In this document: piece after piece, positions 34,823 through 43,483 of the stretch
Layout of the letters: each line of letters opens with the position of its first letter
Position numbering within the stretch: the first letter of the stretch is position 1
Origin: Sva-07 sp963698565
GTDB lineage: Bacteria; Actinomycetota; Acidimicrobiia; Acidimicrobiales; Ilumatobacteraceae
Assembly: GCA_963698565.1 (NCBI GenBank)
Contig: CAVORH010000039.1
Span: 295,047 to 359,046, forward strand
Length of the DNA stretch: 64,000 nt
Direction of reading: 5' to 3'
Notes under the pieces: generated by a model
Database searches by the model: none
What the model was told of the DNA's origin: nothing
Seen by the model: only the letters and a program-made list of their open reading frames with translations
Translations under genes and position numbers: made by a program

Positions 34823-36679
34823 GTGGTGAACCCCTCCCCCGACGGACCCTCGGCGAAGCCGGCGGACGACGAACTGTCCGGCAACCGCCTGGGCCGGTTC
34901 GCCCGTCGCCATCTGCCGGTGGTGCACTTCGCCGTCGACAGCGCGCTCTGGGTGATCGCGATCCCGACCGGTGTGTTCCTGCGCTACGACTTCGACGTCG
35001 ACCGGGTCTGGCAGCGCCAGGTGATCCTGGCGATGATCGTCGCCGTCCTCCTGCAGGGTGCGTTCGGGCTGATCTACGGGCTGTATCGCCGCCGCTGGCG
35101 CTACGGCACCTTCGACGAGGTGAAGATCGTCGCACTGACGGCGATGTCGGTCGGTCTCGTGATGACGATCGCCTGGTGGAACGCCGACGCGTCGACGTCG
35201 CGCCCGGTTCCTCGGTCGGTGCCACTGCTCGCGACCGGCGTCTGCGTGTTGGGCCAGATCGCGATCCGATCGATGTGGCGGCTGTACAGCGAACGCCGCA
35301 ACCGACCGGTCGGCGACGACGTCGAGCGCGTGGTCGTGGTGGGCGCCGGCGAGGGTGCCGAACTGATGCTGCGGACGCTGCGTTCGTCGAGCGAGGCCCC
35401 GTACGTGGTGACGGCGATGGTCGACGACGACCCGACGAAGCGCAACCTCCGCCTGTCGGGCGTGCGGGTGGAGGGTCGGGTCGACGACCTCCTCTCCGTC
35501 GCCGCAACGACCGGAGCGACGACGGTCCTGATCGCGACGCCGAGCGCGCCGAGCAGCTTCTTCCGCCACGTGACCGCGATGGCCGCCGAGGCCGGGCTGC
35601 GGGTGCTGGTGCTGCCACCGGTCGAGCAGTTGCTCGGGCGTGTCGAGCTGTCCGACATCCGCCCGGTCAACGAGTCCGACCTGCTCGGGCGGCGCCCGGC
35701 CGACATCGACCCGACGGCAGTGTCGGCCTACATCACGGGTCGGCGGGTGCTGGTCACCGGTGCCGGCGGGTCGATCGGGTCGGAGTTGTGCCGGCAGCTC
35801 GTGCGCTTCGATCCGGCGGCGCTGCTGATGCTCGACCGTGACGAGAGCGGCCTGCATGCCACCCAGCTGTCGATCGAGGGTCGGGCGCTGCTCGACGATC
35901 CGAACCTGATCCTCGCCGACATCCGCGACGCAGGCCGGGTCGACGAGGTGTTCGCCACCCATCGGCCCGAGGTGGTGTTCCACGCCGCGGCGCTCAAGCA
36001 CCTGCCGCTGTTGGAGATGTATCCCGACGAGGCGTGGAAGACGAACGTCGCCGGCACTCTGGTGCTGCTCGACGCCGCCCGCCGCCACGGCGTCGACCGG
36101 TTCGTGAACGTCAGCACCGACAAGGCGGCCGATCCCACGAGCGTGCTCGGCTGGACCAAGCGGATCACCGAGCGGGTCACGGCACACGCGTCGGCGCAGG
36201 GCCCCACCGAGTGCGTGTCGGTGCGGTTCGGCAACGTGCTCGGCTCGAGCGGCTCGGTGCTCAAGGCGTTCGAGGCGCAGTCGGCGAGCGGCGGCCCGAT
36301 CACGGTCACCGATCCGGAGGTCACCCGCTACTTCATGACGATCGAGGAGGCCTCGCGGTTGACGATCTACGCCGGGGCGATCGGGGCGCCCGGCGAGGTG
36401 TTGATCCTCGACATGGGCGAGCCGGTCCGGATCGTCGAGGTCGCCGAGCGGTTCGCCAACCAGCACACGCCACCGCTCGAGATCGTGTTCACCGGGTTGC
36501 GCCAGAACGAGAAGCTGCACGAGCACCTGATCTCCGTCGACGAGGTCGGCGAGCGCCGCGTCCACGAGTTGATCACCCACGTGGCGGTGAGCCCGCTGGC
36601 GCCGTTGCCGTCGATGTGCGGCGGCCCGGTCCCCTCGTTCGACGAGATGCAGGCGATCGCCCGCAGCGACGGCGCCTGA
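34823..36679 (+). CDS. UDP-N-acetylglucosamine 4,6-dehydratase-like (PglF/WbpM type)
   Basis: The 618-residue protein has four N-terminal membrane segments (about 30-150), a CoA-binding-like domain (VVVVGAGEGAELMLRTL near 172), and a C-terminal SDR domain with TGAGGSIGS (about 312-320), AALKHLPLLEMYPDE and STDKAADPTSVLGWTKR, where the classical tyrosine is replaced, as in WbpM/PglF. FRQNEKLHE-like LRQNEKLHEHL is near the end. It makes the 4-keto-6-deoxy sugar for UDP-diNAcBac or QuiNAc-type sugars. The aminotransferase gene starts 2 nt after its stop, and an acetyltransferase and sugar transferase follow, completing the pathway. Confidence 0.93.
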   Translation: MVNPSPDGPSAKPADDELSGNRLGRFARRHLPVVHFAVDSALWVIAIPTGVFLRYDFDVDRVWQRQVILAMIVAVLLQGAFGLIYGLYRRRWRYGTFDEVKIVALTAMSVGLVMTIAWWNADASTSRPVPRSVPLLATGVCVLGQIAIRSMWRLYSERRNRPVGDDVERVVVVGAGEGAELMLRTLRSSSEAPYVVTAMVDDDPTKRNLRLSGVRVEGRVDDLLSVAATTGATTVLIATPSAPSSFFRHVTAMAAEAGLRVLVLPPVEQLLGRVELSDIRPVNESDLLGRRPADIDPTAVSAYITGRRVLVTGAGGSIGSELCRQLVRFDPAALLMLDRDESGLHATQLSIEGRALLDDPNLILADIRDAGRVDEVFATHRPEVVFHAAALKHLPLLEMYPDEAWKTNVAGTLVLLDAARRHGVDRFVNVSTDKAADPTSVLGWTKRITERVTAHASAQGPTECVSVRFGNVLGSSGSVLKAFEAQSASGGPITVTDPEVTRYFMTIEEASRLTIYAGAIGAPGEVLILDMGEPVRIVEVAERFANQHTPPLEIVFTGLRQNEKLHEHLISVDEVGERRVHELITHVAVSPLAPLPSMCGGPVPSFDEMQAIARSDGA

Positions 36680-36680
36680 C

Positions 36681-37877
36681 GTGAGCGACCGGATCTTCCT
36701 CAGCTCGCCCGACGTCGGCCCGGCCGAGCGCGAGGCCCTGCTGCGGGCGTTCGACGAGGGGTGGATCGCTCCGGTCGGCCCGGAGCTCGACGGCTTCGAA
36801 CGCGAGCTGGCCGAGCTGACCGGTTGGGACGGTGCGGTCGCTCTGTCGAGCGGGACGGCGGCGTTGCACCTGGCGCTGTTGGTCAGTGGTGTGCAGGCCG
36901 GCGACGACGTGCTCGTGTCGAGCTTCACGTTCGCGGCGTCGGCGAACGCGGTCACCTACGTCGGCGCCCGACCCTGCTTCGTCGACAGCGAGTCGGTCTC
37001 GTGGAACATGAGCCCGGAGCTGCTCGCCGACGAGCTGAGCGAGCGCGCGGCAGCCGGTCGACTGCCGGCCGCCGTCGTGGTGGTCGACCTGTACGGGCAG
37101 TGCGCCGACTACGACGCGATCGTCTCCCTGTGCGACGAGTACGACGTTCCGCTGATCGAGGACGCGGCTGAAGCGCTCGGTGCGACGCATCAGGACCGGC
37201 CGGCCGGAACGCTCGGCACCTGCGGCGTCTTCTCGTTCAACGGCAACAAGATCATGACCACCTCAGGCGGCGGCGCGTTCGTGTCGCCCGACGCTGCCGT
37301 TGCCGATCGGGTCCGGTATCTGGCGACGCAGGCCCGCGAACCGGCGGTGCACTACGAGCACAGCGAGGTCGGCTTCAACTACCGGCTGAGCAACCTGCTC
37401 GCGGCGATGGGTCGAGCGCAGCTCGCCCGCCTGCCCGAGATGTCGGCACGCCGACTCGAGATCAACGACCGGTACCGGACCGCGCTGGCCGACGTCGAGG
37501 GCCTGTCGTTCATGCCGATCGCACCGTGGGGCGACTGGAACGGCTGGCTGACGTGCGTGACGTTCCACGATCCGGCGACACGTGATGCCGTGCAGGATGC
37601 GCTCGCCGCTGCCGACATCGAGAGCCGCCCGCTGTGGAAGCCGATGCACCTGCAGCCGGTGTGGGCATCGGCACCGGCCAGGGTCGACGGCACCAGCGAG
37701 CGGCTGTTCGCGCACGGGCTGTGCCTGCCGAGCGGCAGCAGCCTCACCGACGCCCAGGTCGACCGGGTCGCGGCGATCGTGCGACGCGATCCGCCGGCTG
37801 ACCGTCAGCTCCGAACGGTGAGCAGGCGTTCGATTGCGTGGCGGGCGGCCACACGATCGGTGGTGGCGGCGAACTGA
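36681..37877 (+). CDS. DegT/DnrJ/EryC1/StrS aminotransferase (PglE-like)
   Basis: This PLP enzyme has ALSSGTAALHLAL, SFTFAASANAVTYVGA, VDLYGQCADYDAI, EDAAEALGATH and SFNGNKIMTTSGGG with the internal aldimine Lys190. It would transaminate the 4-keto sugar made by the preceding dehydratase to the 4-amino sugar of the diNAcBac route. The GTG start is 2 nt after the dehydratase stop, so translation is coupled. The C-terminus overlaps the convergent gene by 73 nt and the last ~25 residues (after VDRVAAIVRR) look non-homologous; a base shift near 37800 may have removed the normal stop. Confidence 0.9.
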   Translation: MSDRIFLSSPDVGPAEREALLRAFDEGWIAPVGPELDGFERELAELTGWDGAVALSSGTAALHLALLVSGVQAGDDVLVSSFTFAASANAVTYVGARPCFVDSESVSWNMSPELLADELSERAAAGRLPAAVVVVDLYGQCADYDAIVSLCDEYDVPLIEDAAEALGATHQDRPAGTLGTCGVFSFNGNKIMTTSGGGAFVSPDAAVADRVRYLATQAREPAVHYEHSEVGFNYRLSNLLAAMGRAQLARLPEMSARRLEINDRYRTALADVEGLSFMPIAPWGDWNGWLTCVTFHDPATRDAVQDALAAADIESRPLWKPMHLQPVWASAPARVDGTSERLFAHGLCLPSGSSLTDAQVDRVAAIVRRDPPADRQLRTVSRRSIAWRAATRSVVAAN

Positions 37878-38470
37878 TCGTCGTCGAGCAGGGCATCGAG
37901 CGTGCGGAACCAGGTGGGCGACGTGTGGCGCGCTCCATAGCGAGCGAGCACTTCCCCGGCTCCGGCAGCATCAGCGATCTCCCCGACGGTGACCAGCCCG
38001 ACGAGTTCGAGCCGGCGCTCACCCGCAGCGTCGGTCAACGCCGCTGGCACGTCGACCACAGCACGCGTCCCGCCATCGAGTTCGGTGACCGCCACCGCCC
38101 ACGTAGGGATCTCCACGATCCCGGCGCGAGCGAGCAGGGGGTCGTTCACGAGCATCGGCGCCCGGGCGTCGACGAGCACGACCCGCTCGCCATGGACGAA
38201 GGCGCGCAGGAAGATCCACGTCCGATCGGGCTGTACGCGCTGCGCTCGCACTCCCCCGAGGATCGAGTCGAGCGCTGCGACCACGTCGTCGGTCGACCGG
38301 GAGCGGGCGACCACCGACGCACCGAGGCGGAGCTGCGGCACCGAACGCACGCCGCCGTCGGCGATCTCTGCGAAGCGGAGGTCGAACGCCGGCGTGATGT
38401 CCGGCTGGGTGTCGTCGATCCACTCGGCGAACGCGGCGCGACATCGTTCGAGAGTCGTCTTCGGTGTCAC
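37805..38470 (-). CDS. HprK-like protein lacking the P-loop
   Basis: The 221-residue frame ends ARHAIERLLTVRS. It follows the layout of the kinase part of the gene at 44553: FDLRFAEIADG, a hydrophobic LRAFVHGERVVLVDARAPML where the other gene has its GRAVVVVGHSGAGKST, then IPTWAVAVTELDG. The Gly/Lys/Ser residues of the P-loop are gone, so ATP binding is unlikely. The GTG start at 38470 is doubtful: an upstream piece in another frame (GAGTITLRIDDLLVGIAG, from 38525) looks like the true N-terminus, implying one base shift near 38460. It is next to a PqqD-like gene, as in HPr-rel-A-type gene sets. Confidence 0.65.
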   Translation of the reverse strand: MTPKTTLERCRAAFAEWIDDTQPDITPAFDLRFAEIADGGVRSVPQLRLGASVVARSRSTDDVVAALDSILGGVRAQRVQPDRTWIFLRAFVHGERVVLVDARAPMLVNDPLLARAGIVEIPTWAVAVTELDGGTRAVVDVPAALTDAAGERRLELVGLVTVGEIADAAGAGEVLARYGARHTSPTWFRTLDALLDDDQFAATTDRVAARHAIERLLTVRS

Positions 38471-38546
38471 CGGCGATGCCGACCAGGAGATCGTCGATGC
38501 GCAGCGTGATGGTGCCCGCTCCCACGGAGCGGTCGACGACGGGGCC

Positions 38547-38960
38547 TCAAGGGTTGTCGTGGGCGATGAAGATCTCGGTGCCGTCGTCGGCGAGTTCCGG
38601 CACCGGCTCCATCGTGATGCGCGCCGCCCTGGGGCGGCCGACCAGCAGTCCCTCGGAAGCGAAGCGGGCGAGGCTGTCGTGCACCGCGGTCGTGAGGGTC
38701 TCGATGTCGGTCGGCTCGGTCAGCGCAAACGTCTCGACCAGCTCGTCGATCATCTCGGCGACAGTGGTCTCGCCGTCGCAGCACAGCCACGTGGCCGCGG
38801 GGACAGCGTTGAGGTGGTGGACCATCGAGGCGTTCACGTCGAAGAGGACGGCTTCGCCCTCGAAGACGGCGACCTCGACGTCGGCGATGGCCTCTGGACG
38901 ATCGTCGGGGGCGAACGTGGCCGCTGCTTCCGTCGGGTCCCCAGTGCTGTCGTTCGTCAC
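38547..38960 (-). CDS. PqqD-like small protein
   Basis: From GTG 38960 the 137-residue protein has the PqqD pattern: VAVFEGEAVLFDVNASMVHH, LNAVPAATWLCCDGETTVAE and MIDELVETFALTEPTDIETL, then LLVGRP. PqqD folds bind leader peptides in RiPP systems, but PqqD-like proteins also occur in polysaccharide loci with HprK-related and nucleotidyltransferase genes; that setting is seen here. The ORF could be extended upstream to 39035, but the sequence before the GTG is unlike a protein. It overlaps no neighbour. Confidence 0.8.
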   Translation of the reverse strand: MTNDSTGDPTEAAATFAPDDRPEAIADVEVAVFEGEAVLFDVNASMVHHLNAVPAATWLCCDGETTVAEMIDELVETFALTEPTDIETLTTAVHDSLARFASEGLLVGRPRAARITMEPVPELADDGTEIFIAHDNP

Positions 38961-38991
38961 CGGCACAGGATGCCGCCGACGCAACGGACGA

Positions 38992-39609
38992 TCAACGGTC
39001 GTCGCCCAGGAACTCGGGCATGGTGGCGTGCCCATCGGAGCTGACGCCGTCTCGGGCGATGACGGCGCGTAGCGTGCGGCCGATCACGGCGAGGTCGACG
39101 CGCAGCGAGGCGTGGTCGACGTACCAGACGTCGTGGGCGAGCTTCGTCGACCAGTCGATCGAGTTGCGGCCCTGCACCTGGGCCCAGCCGGTGATGCCGG
39201 GCGTGGCCTCGAGCCGGCGGCGCTGTTCAGGCGAGTAGCGGTCGTCGTAGGTCGACGGCAGCGGGCGCGGGCCGACGATGCTCATGTCGCCCCGGAGGAC
39301 GGTCCACAGTTGCGGGAGTTCGTCGAGGCTGGTCGAGCGGAGCCGTGCACCGAACGACGTCAGCCGCTCGGCGTCGGACAGCAGCGCGCCGTCGGGTCCG
39401 CGGGCGTCGGTCATCGAGCGGAACTTCACGACGTCGATCGGGGCGCCGTTGCGACCCGAACGCCGCTGGCGGTACAGCACCGGCGAGCCGAGGCGGACCC
39501 TGACGGCGATGGCGGTGGCGGCGAGCACCGGCGACAGCAGCACCAGCGCCGACGCGGCGATGGCCACGTCGACCGCCCGCTTGAGCGGCGAGTGCAGCCA
39601 CCGGTTCAT
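38992..39609 (-). CDS. Polyprenyl-phosphate sugar-1-phosphate transferase (PglC-like)
   Basis: The 205-residue protein is a monotopic bacterial sugar transferase. It has a basic start (MNRWLHSPLKRAVDVAIAAS), one re-entrant membrane helix (about 15-35), then PIDVVKFRSMTDARG, TSLDELPQLWTVLRGDMSIV, GPRPLP and ITGWAQVQGRNSIDW; the Asp-Glu pair in LDELPQ is catalytic. The short PglC-like length, without a flavodoxin-like N-domain, suits transfer of phospho-diNAcBac or a related sugar to undecaprenyl phosphate, the first membrane step. It is divergent from the acetyltransferase gene by 36 nt. Confidence 0.92.
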   Translation of the reverse strand: MNRWLHSPLKRAVDVAIAASALVLLSPVLAATAIAVRVRLGSPVLYRQRRSGRNGAPIDVVKFRSMTDARGPDGALLSDAERLTSFGARLRSTSLDELPQLWTVLRGDMSIVGPRPLPSTYDDRYSPEQRRRLEATPGITGWAQVQGRNSIDWSTKLAHDVWYVDHASLRVDLAVIGRTLRAVIARDGVSSDGHATMPEFLGDDR

Positions 39610-39645
39610 GACGGCGAGCGTAGGGCGACGGCTAGCGTGACGCCC

Positions 39646-40341
39646 GTGTCATCGCCGATGTTGCCGTTTCCCGACGCGGCGACGCTGCACGGTCCGTTGG
39701 TGGTGGTCGGCGCCGGCGGCTTCGGCCGCGAGGTGCTCGACATCGTCGATGCGATGAATCGCGTCGGCGCAGAGCTGGAGCTGCTCGGCACGCTCGACGA
39801 CAGCGATGCGAACGCTGAACTCCTCGCCAGGCGCGGCATCCCCCACCTCGGCCCCATCGAGCGTTACGCCGGGGGTCTGACCCCCGGCGTAACTCCAGCG
39901 TTCGTCATCGGGATCGGGAATGGAACCGTGCGGCAGGAGCTCGATGCAGTCCTCGTCGCTGCGGGCCTCGCCCCGGCCGTACTCGTGCATCCGATGGCGA
40001 CGGTTGGTGCCGACACCCGGATCGGCGAGGGGTGCGTCCTCGCCGCCGGCGCCCGGGTCACCACCAACATCACGCTCGGCCGCCACACCCACGTCCACGT
40101 CAACGCCACCGTCGGGCACGACGCCACGCTCGGCGACTTCGTGAGCGTGTTCCCCGGCGCCACGGTCAGCGGGAGCGTCCGCCTGGCCGACGGTGTCACG
40201 ATCGGCACCGGCGCGAACGTGCTGCCCGGCCGCTCGATCGGCGCCGGCGCGTACGTCGGGGCGGGCGCCGTGGTCACCACCGACGTCGAGCCCGGAGTCA
40301 CGGTCGCCGGCGTCCCCGCCCGACCGACCCGCGACCGGTGA
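39646..40341 (+). CDS. Sugar O/N-acetyltransferase (PglD/NeuD-like) with in-frame repeat
   Basis: From GTG 39646 the 231-residue protein has an N-terminal UDP-sugar-binding Rossmann unit (VVVGAGGFGREVLDIVDAMN), then a left-handed beta-helix of hexapeptide repeats: ATVGADTRIGEGCVLAAGAR, NATVGHDATLGDFV with the catalytic His, and GAGAYVGAGAVVTTDVEPGV. It would acetylate the 4-amino sugar from the PglE-like enzyme. Residues 73-83 (RYAGGLTPGVT) are encoded by a 31-bp palindromic element inserted between the two domains, in the only reading phase that makes a flexible Gly/Thr loop without stop. ATG 39658 is an alternative start. Confidence 0.9.
   Translation: MSSPMLPFPDAATLHGPLVVVGAGGFGREVLDIVDAMNRVGAELELLGTLDDSDANAELLARRGIPHLGPIERYAGGLTPGVTPAFVIGIGNGTVRQELDAVLVAAGLAPAVLVHPMATVGADTRIGEGCVLAAGARVTTNITLGRHTHVHVNATVGHDATLGDFVSVFPGATVSGSVRLADGVTIGTGANVLPGRSIGAGAYVGAGAVVTTDVEPGVTVAGVPARPTRDR
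39863..39893. repeat. 31-bp perfect palindrome inside a coding gene
   Basis: GTTACGCCGGGGGT, loop CTG and ACCCCCGGCGTAAC form a perfect 14-bp stem. It lies within the PglD-like gene and is read as RYAGGLTPGVT. It is the most regular of the family members in this window. Confidence 0.92.
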
Positions 40342-40357
40342 TCGGGATCGAGCTGCG

Positions 40358-41684
40358 ATGAACGACGCCACCCGCACCGCGCTCGGCCGGATCGAGGACC
40401 GCACCGCCAAGGTGGTCGTGATCGGCCAGGGCTACGTCGGCCTGCCCGTGGCGATGCGCGCCAGCGAGGTCGGCTTCCCCGTCGTCGGCTTCGAGGTGTC
40501 GTCCGAGCGCGTGGCGGCACTCGCAGCAGGCGAGAGCTACGTCGGCGACGTGTCGGACGACGAACTCCGCCGTGCGCTCGCGGCGGGCTACCGGCCGACG
40601 ACGGACCCAGCCGAGCTCGCCGGCTTCGACGTCGCCGTGATCTCGGTGCCCACCCCGCTGCGCGACGGCGACCCCGACCTGAGCTTCATCGAGCAGGCGG
40701 GCGCCGCCGTCGGCGAGCACCTCCGGGCCGGCGCCTGCGTGATCCTCGAGAGCACCACCTACCCCGGCACGACGACTGCCCTCCTCGGCCCGATCCTCGC
40801 CGACCGGTCCGGCCTGCGCGCTGCGACGCCTGACCGCGAGCCGGGCGAGTTCTTCCTCGGCTACTCCCCCGAACGCATCGACCCGGGCAACCCGACCCAC
40901 GGCCTGGTCAACACGCCCAAGGTGGTCAGCGGCGACTCCGCCGACTCGCTGGCGGTGGTCGACGCGTTCTTCTCCGCCCTCGTCGACACGACCGTGCCGG
41001 TCGGGTCGTGTGCCGAGGCCGAGCTGGTCAAGCTGCTGGAGAACACGTTCCGCCACGTCAACATCGCCCTGGTCAACGAGTTGGCGATGTTCGCCCGCGA
41101 CCTCGACGTCGACGTGTGGCGGGCGATCGACGCGGCCGCCACCAAGCCCTTCGGCTACATGAAGTTCACGCCCGGCCCCGGCGTCGGTGGCCACTGCCTG
41201 CCGATCGACCCGAGCTACCTGGCGTGGCGGGTGAAGCAGCACCTCGGTCGTACGTTCCGTTTCGTCGAGCTCGCCAACGACGTCAACGAGCACATGCCCG
41301 ACTACGTCCACGATCGGGTCACAGCGATGCTCAACCGCGACCGCAAGGCGATCAACGGCAGCCGGATCCTGCTGCTCGGCCTCGCCTACAAGCGCTCGAC
41401 GAGCGACTGGCGCGAGAGCCCGTCGGTGCGACGTCGCCGCTCGGCTCGCTGCGAGCGGCGCCGACGTCCGCTTCTGCGATCCGCACATCCCCGAGGTGAA
41501 CGCGCACGGGCTCGCGCACCCGCTCGTGCCGTTCGAACCCGCCGAGCTCGCGGCCGCCGACCTCGTCGTCGTGCTCGTCGACCATCCGGAGTTCGATCCC
41601 GCGACGATCGCAGCCCACAGTCCTCTGGTGTTCGACACCAAGAACCACCTCGCCGGCCACGAGTTCCCCGGCGAACTCCTCTGA
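40358..41684 (+). CDS. UDP-sugar 6-dehydrogenase (WbpA/WecC-like), one frameshift
   Basis: The N-terminal 355 residues from ATG 40358 are intact: VVVIGQGYVGLPVAMRASEV, VISVPTPL, ILESTTYPGTT, FFLGYSPERIDPGN and GVGGHCLPIDPSYL with catalytic Cys280, the pattern of UDP-GlcNAc/ManNAc (rather than UDP-glucose) dehydrogenases. After KRSTSDWRESPS the frame is lost near 41420. The C-terminal domain continues one frame away as VRFCDPHIPEVNAHGLAHPL and LVVVLVDHPEFDPATIAAHS to the stop at 41684. One extra base in TCGGTGCGACGTC explains it. The product would be a UDP-N-acetylhexosaminuronate for the surface glycan. Confidence 0.85.
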
Positions 41685-41685
41685 C

Positions 41686-42862
41686 GTGAGCAACTCGACC
41701 TCCGACGATCGGATCCCGATCCTGTACCTGTTGACCGACGAGATCTCGTCGGTGCTGGTCCGTGGCCAACTCGGGTATCTGATCGACCACGGCTTCGACG
41801 TCACGGTCGGCACCCGACGATCCGAACCCGACACCCCACCGGCGCCCGGGAAATGGGACGACGGCGTCGTCGTCGAGCACGTGCCGTTCGTGCGTGAGCC
41901 GTCACCGATCGCCGACTCCGAGCGCTGTGGGCGACGATCCGCCTCATCCGACGGGTGCGCCCCACGATCGTCAACGCGTCCACCCCGAAGGCCGGGCTAC
42001 TCGGCATGCTCGCCGCCTGGCTGTGCCGGGTGAAGGTGCGGGTGTACGTGGTGCGCGGTTTCCGTTTCGAGACCGCCACCGGCTGGCGGCGCCGACTGTT
42101 CGTGACGCTCGAGTGGATCGCCGCCCGCTGCGCGACGACCAGGTGATCTTCAACTCTCGCAGCCTGATGGCCGTCGGCGAGGCCGAAGGCGTGATCCGGC
42201 CGGGCCGCGGCGAGGTGCTCGGCGCCGGGTCCGGCAACGGCATCGACGTGGCCCGCTTCGCCGACGACCAGCTCCCGACCCGCGCCGACGCCCGAGAGCG
42301 TTTCGGCCTGCCCGCGGACGCGCGGGTGATCGGATTCGTCGGGCGGTTCACGAAGGACAAGGGCATCGAGGATCTCGTCGACGTGTTCGAGAACGCACTC
42401 GCCGATCACGACGACGTCTGGCTGCTGCTGGTCGGCAAGTTCGAGGACGGCGACCCGGTCGACGACGCGACCCGCACGATCATCGACACCCACGAACGGA
42501 TCGTCATCGTCCCGTGGCTCGATCACCCCGGCGCCGCCTACCGGGCGATGGACGTGCTCGCGTTCCCGTCGTACCGCGAGGGTCTGCCCAACGTGCCGCT
42601 GGAGGCTCAACTGTGCGGCGTACCGGTGGTCGGCTACGCCTCGACGGGAACTGTGGATGCGGTTGTCGACTCCCCGCCGAATGTCCTTGTGCCGTTCGCT
42701 GACCGGGCAGAGCTGGCGACGGCCCTCATCGACCGAGTGTCCGAGCGCACCCCCGGCGATCTCGTCGAGTGCGGTCGCCGTGTCCGGGAACTGTTCGACC
42801 GCTCGACCGTCTGGTCCGTGATCGAGCACCGCTACCGCCGCTGGTCGACCGACATCCGGTGA
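41686..42862 (+). pseudogene. Family 4 glycosyltransferase, two frameshifts
   Basis: Three pieces join to one GT4 enzyme of about 390 residues. These are IPILYLLTDEISSVLVRGQL (from 41686 to about 41920), PTIVNASTPKAGLLGMLAAW (about 41925-42130) and IFNSRSLMAVGEAEGVIRPG through FVGRFTKDKGIEDLVDVFEN and PSYREGLPNVPLEAQLCGVP to 42862. The EGLPNVPLEA box is the nucleotide-sugar-binding EX7E motif. Each junction needs one base change. It starts directly after the dehydrogenase gene and probably adds one sugar of the repeat unit. Confidence 0.75.
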
Positions 42863-42931
42863 CCGTGGCCACCTCGACGGAAGTCGAGACCCATCCTCCG
42901 GCACTGCGCGCGGTAGAATGGCGCCAGCGCC

Positions 42932-43459
42932 ATGGACCGACGTGAAGCACTGAAGAAACTCGGCGCGGGCGGCCTGACGGTGGCGGGCGCGTCGATGATC
43001 GTCTCCACCCCGGCCTTCGCATACGACCTGCCCACTGGTGTCACGCCCGCCACGATGACGGTGACGTCGACGGGCAATACGGCAACGGTGGCGATCACTT
43101 CGAACGGCACGGCGAGTTGCCCGAATTCGGCACCCAGCCAGGTCGCCACCTTGGTCTCGGTGTCGACCCAAGTGGTCACCGTCAACGCCGTGCCGGCCGT
43201 CTTCATCATCTTCAACATCCCGACGGTGTTCCGACTCGGCGGCCTCGATCTCCCCCAGACGACCGGCGCCGCGTCGTTCGCCATTCAGAAGTTCGGTCAG
43301 TTCATCATCGGAGCGACGAACTTCGTCAACGGCGACTCGTTCCGAGCGGAGATCACTGCGACATGGCGCTGCACCTATTCCGATGGCACGACACGCGACC
43401 GGGCAATCCCGACCAACCTCACCGCCACTCGTGTCGGCGGTGCGTGGTCGATCACCTGA
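42932..43459 (+). CDS. Exported beta-rich protein with twin-arginine-like signal
   Basis: The 175-residue protein begins MDRREALKKLGAGGLTVAGA, a Tat-like signal, with cleavage after PAFA near residue 30. The mature part is Thr/Val/Asn-rich (PATMTVTSTGNTATVAITSN, VFRLGGLDLPQTTGAASFAI) and has two cysteines that may pair. The gene at 63234 encodes a protein of the same plan (DRRTLLKQLSAAG, TSTPAFA), so the locus holds two such exported proteins. They may be surface or appendage proteins linked to the glycan. No family recognised. Confidence 0.75.
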   Translation: MDRREALKKLGAGGLTVAGASMIVSTPAFAYDLPTGVTPATMTVTSTGNTATVAITSNGTASCPNSAPSQVATLVSVSTQVVTVNAVPAVFIIFNIPTVFRLGGLDLPQTTGAASFAIQKFGQFIIGATNFVNGDSFRAEITATWRCTYSDGTTRDRAIPTNLTATRVGGAWSIT

Positions 43460-43483
43460 TCGAGCCACACCGACCACCGCAGC

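Noticed and set aside
38547..38960. PqqD as part of a RiPP biosynthetic cluster
   Set aside because: No radical SAM enzyme, precursor peptide or cyclase is found nearby; the neighbours are polysaccharide genes and HprK-like proteins.
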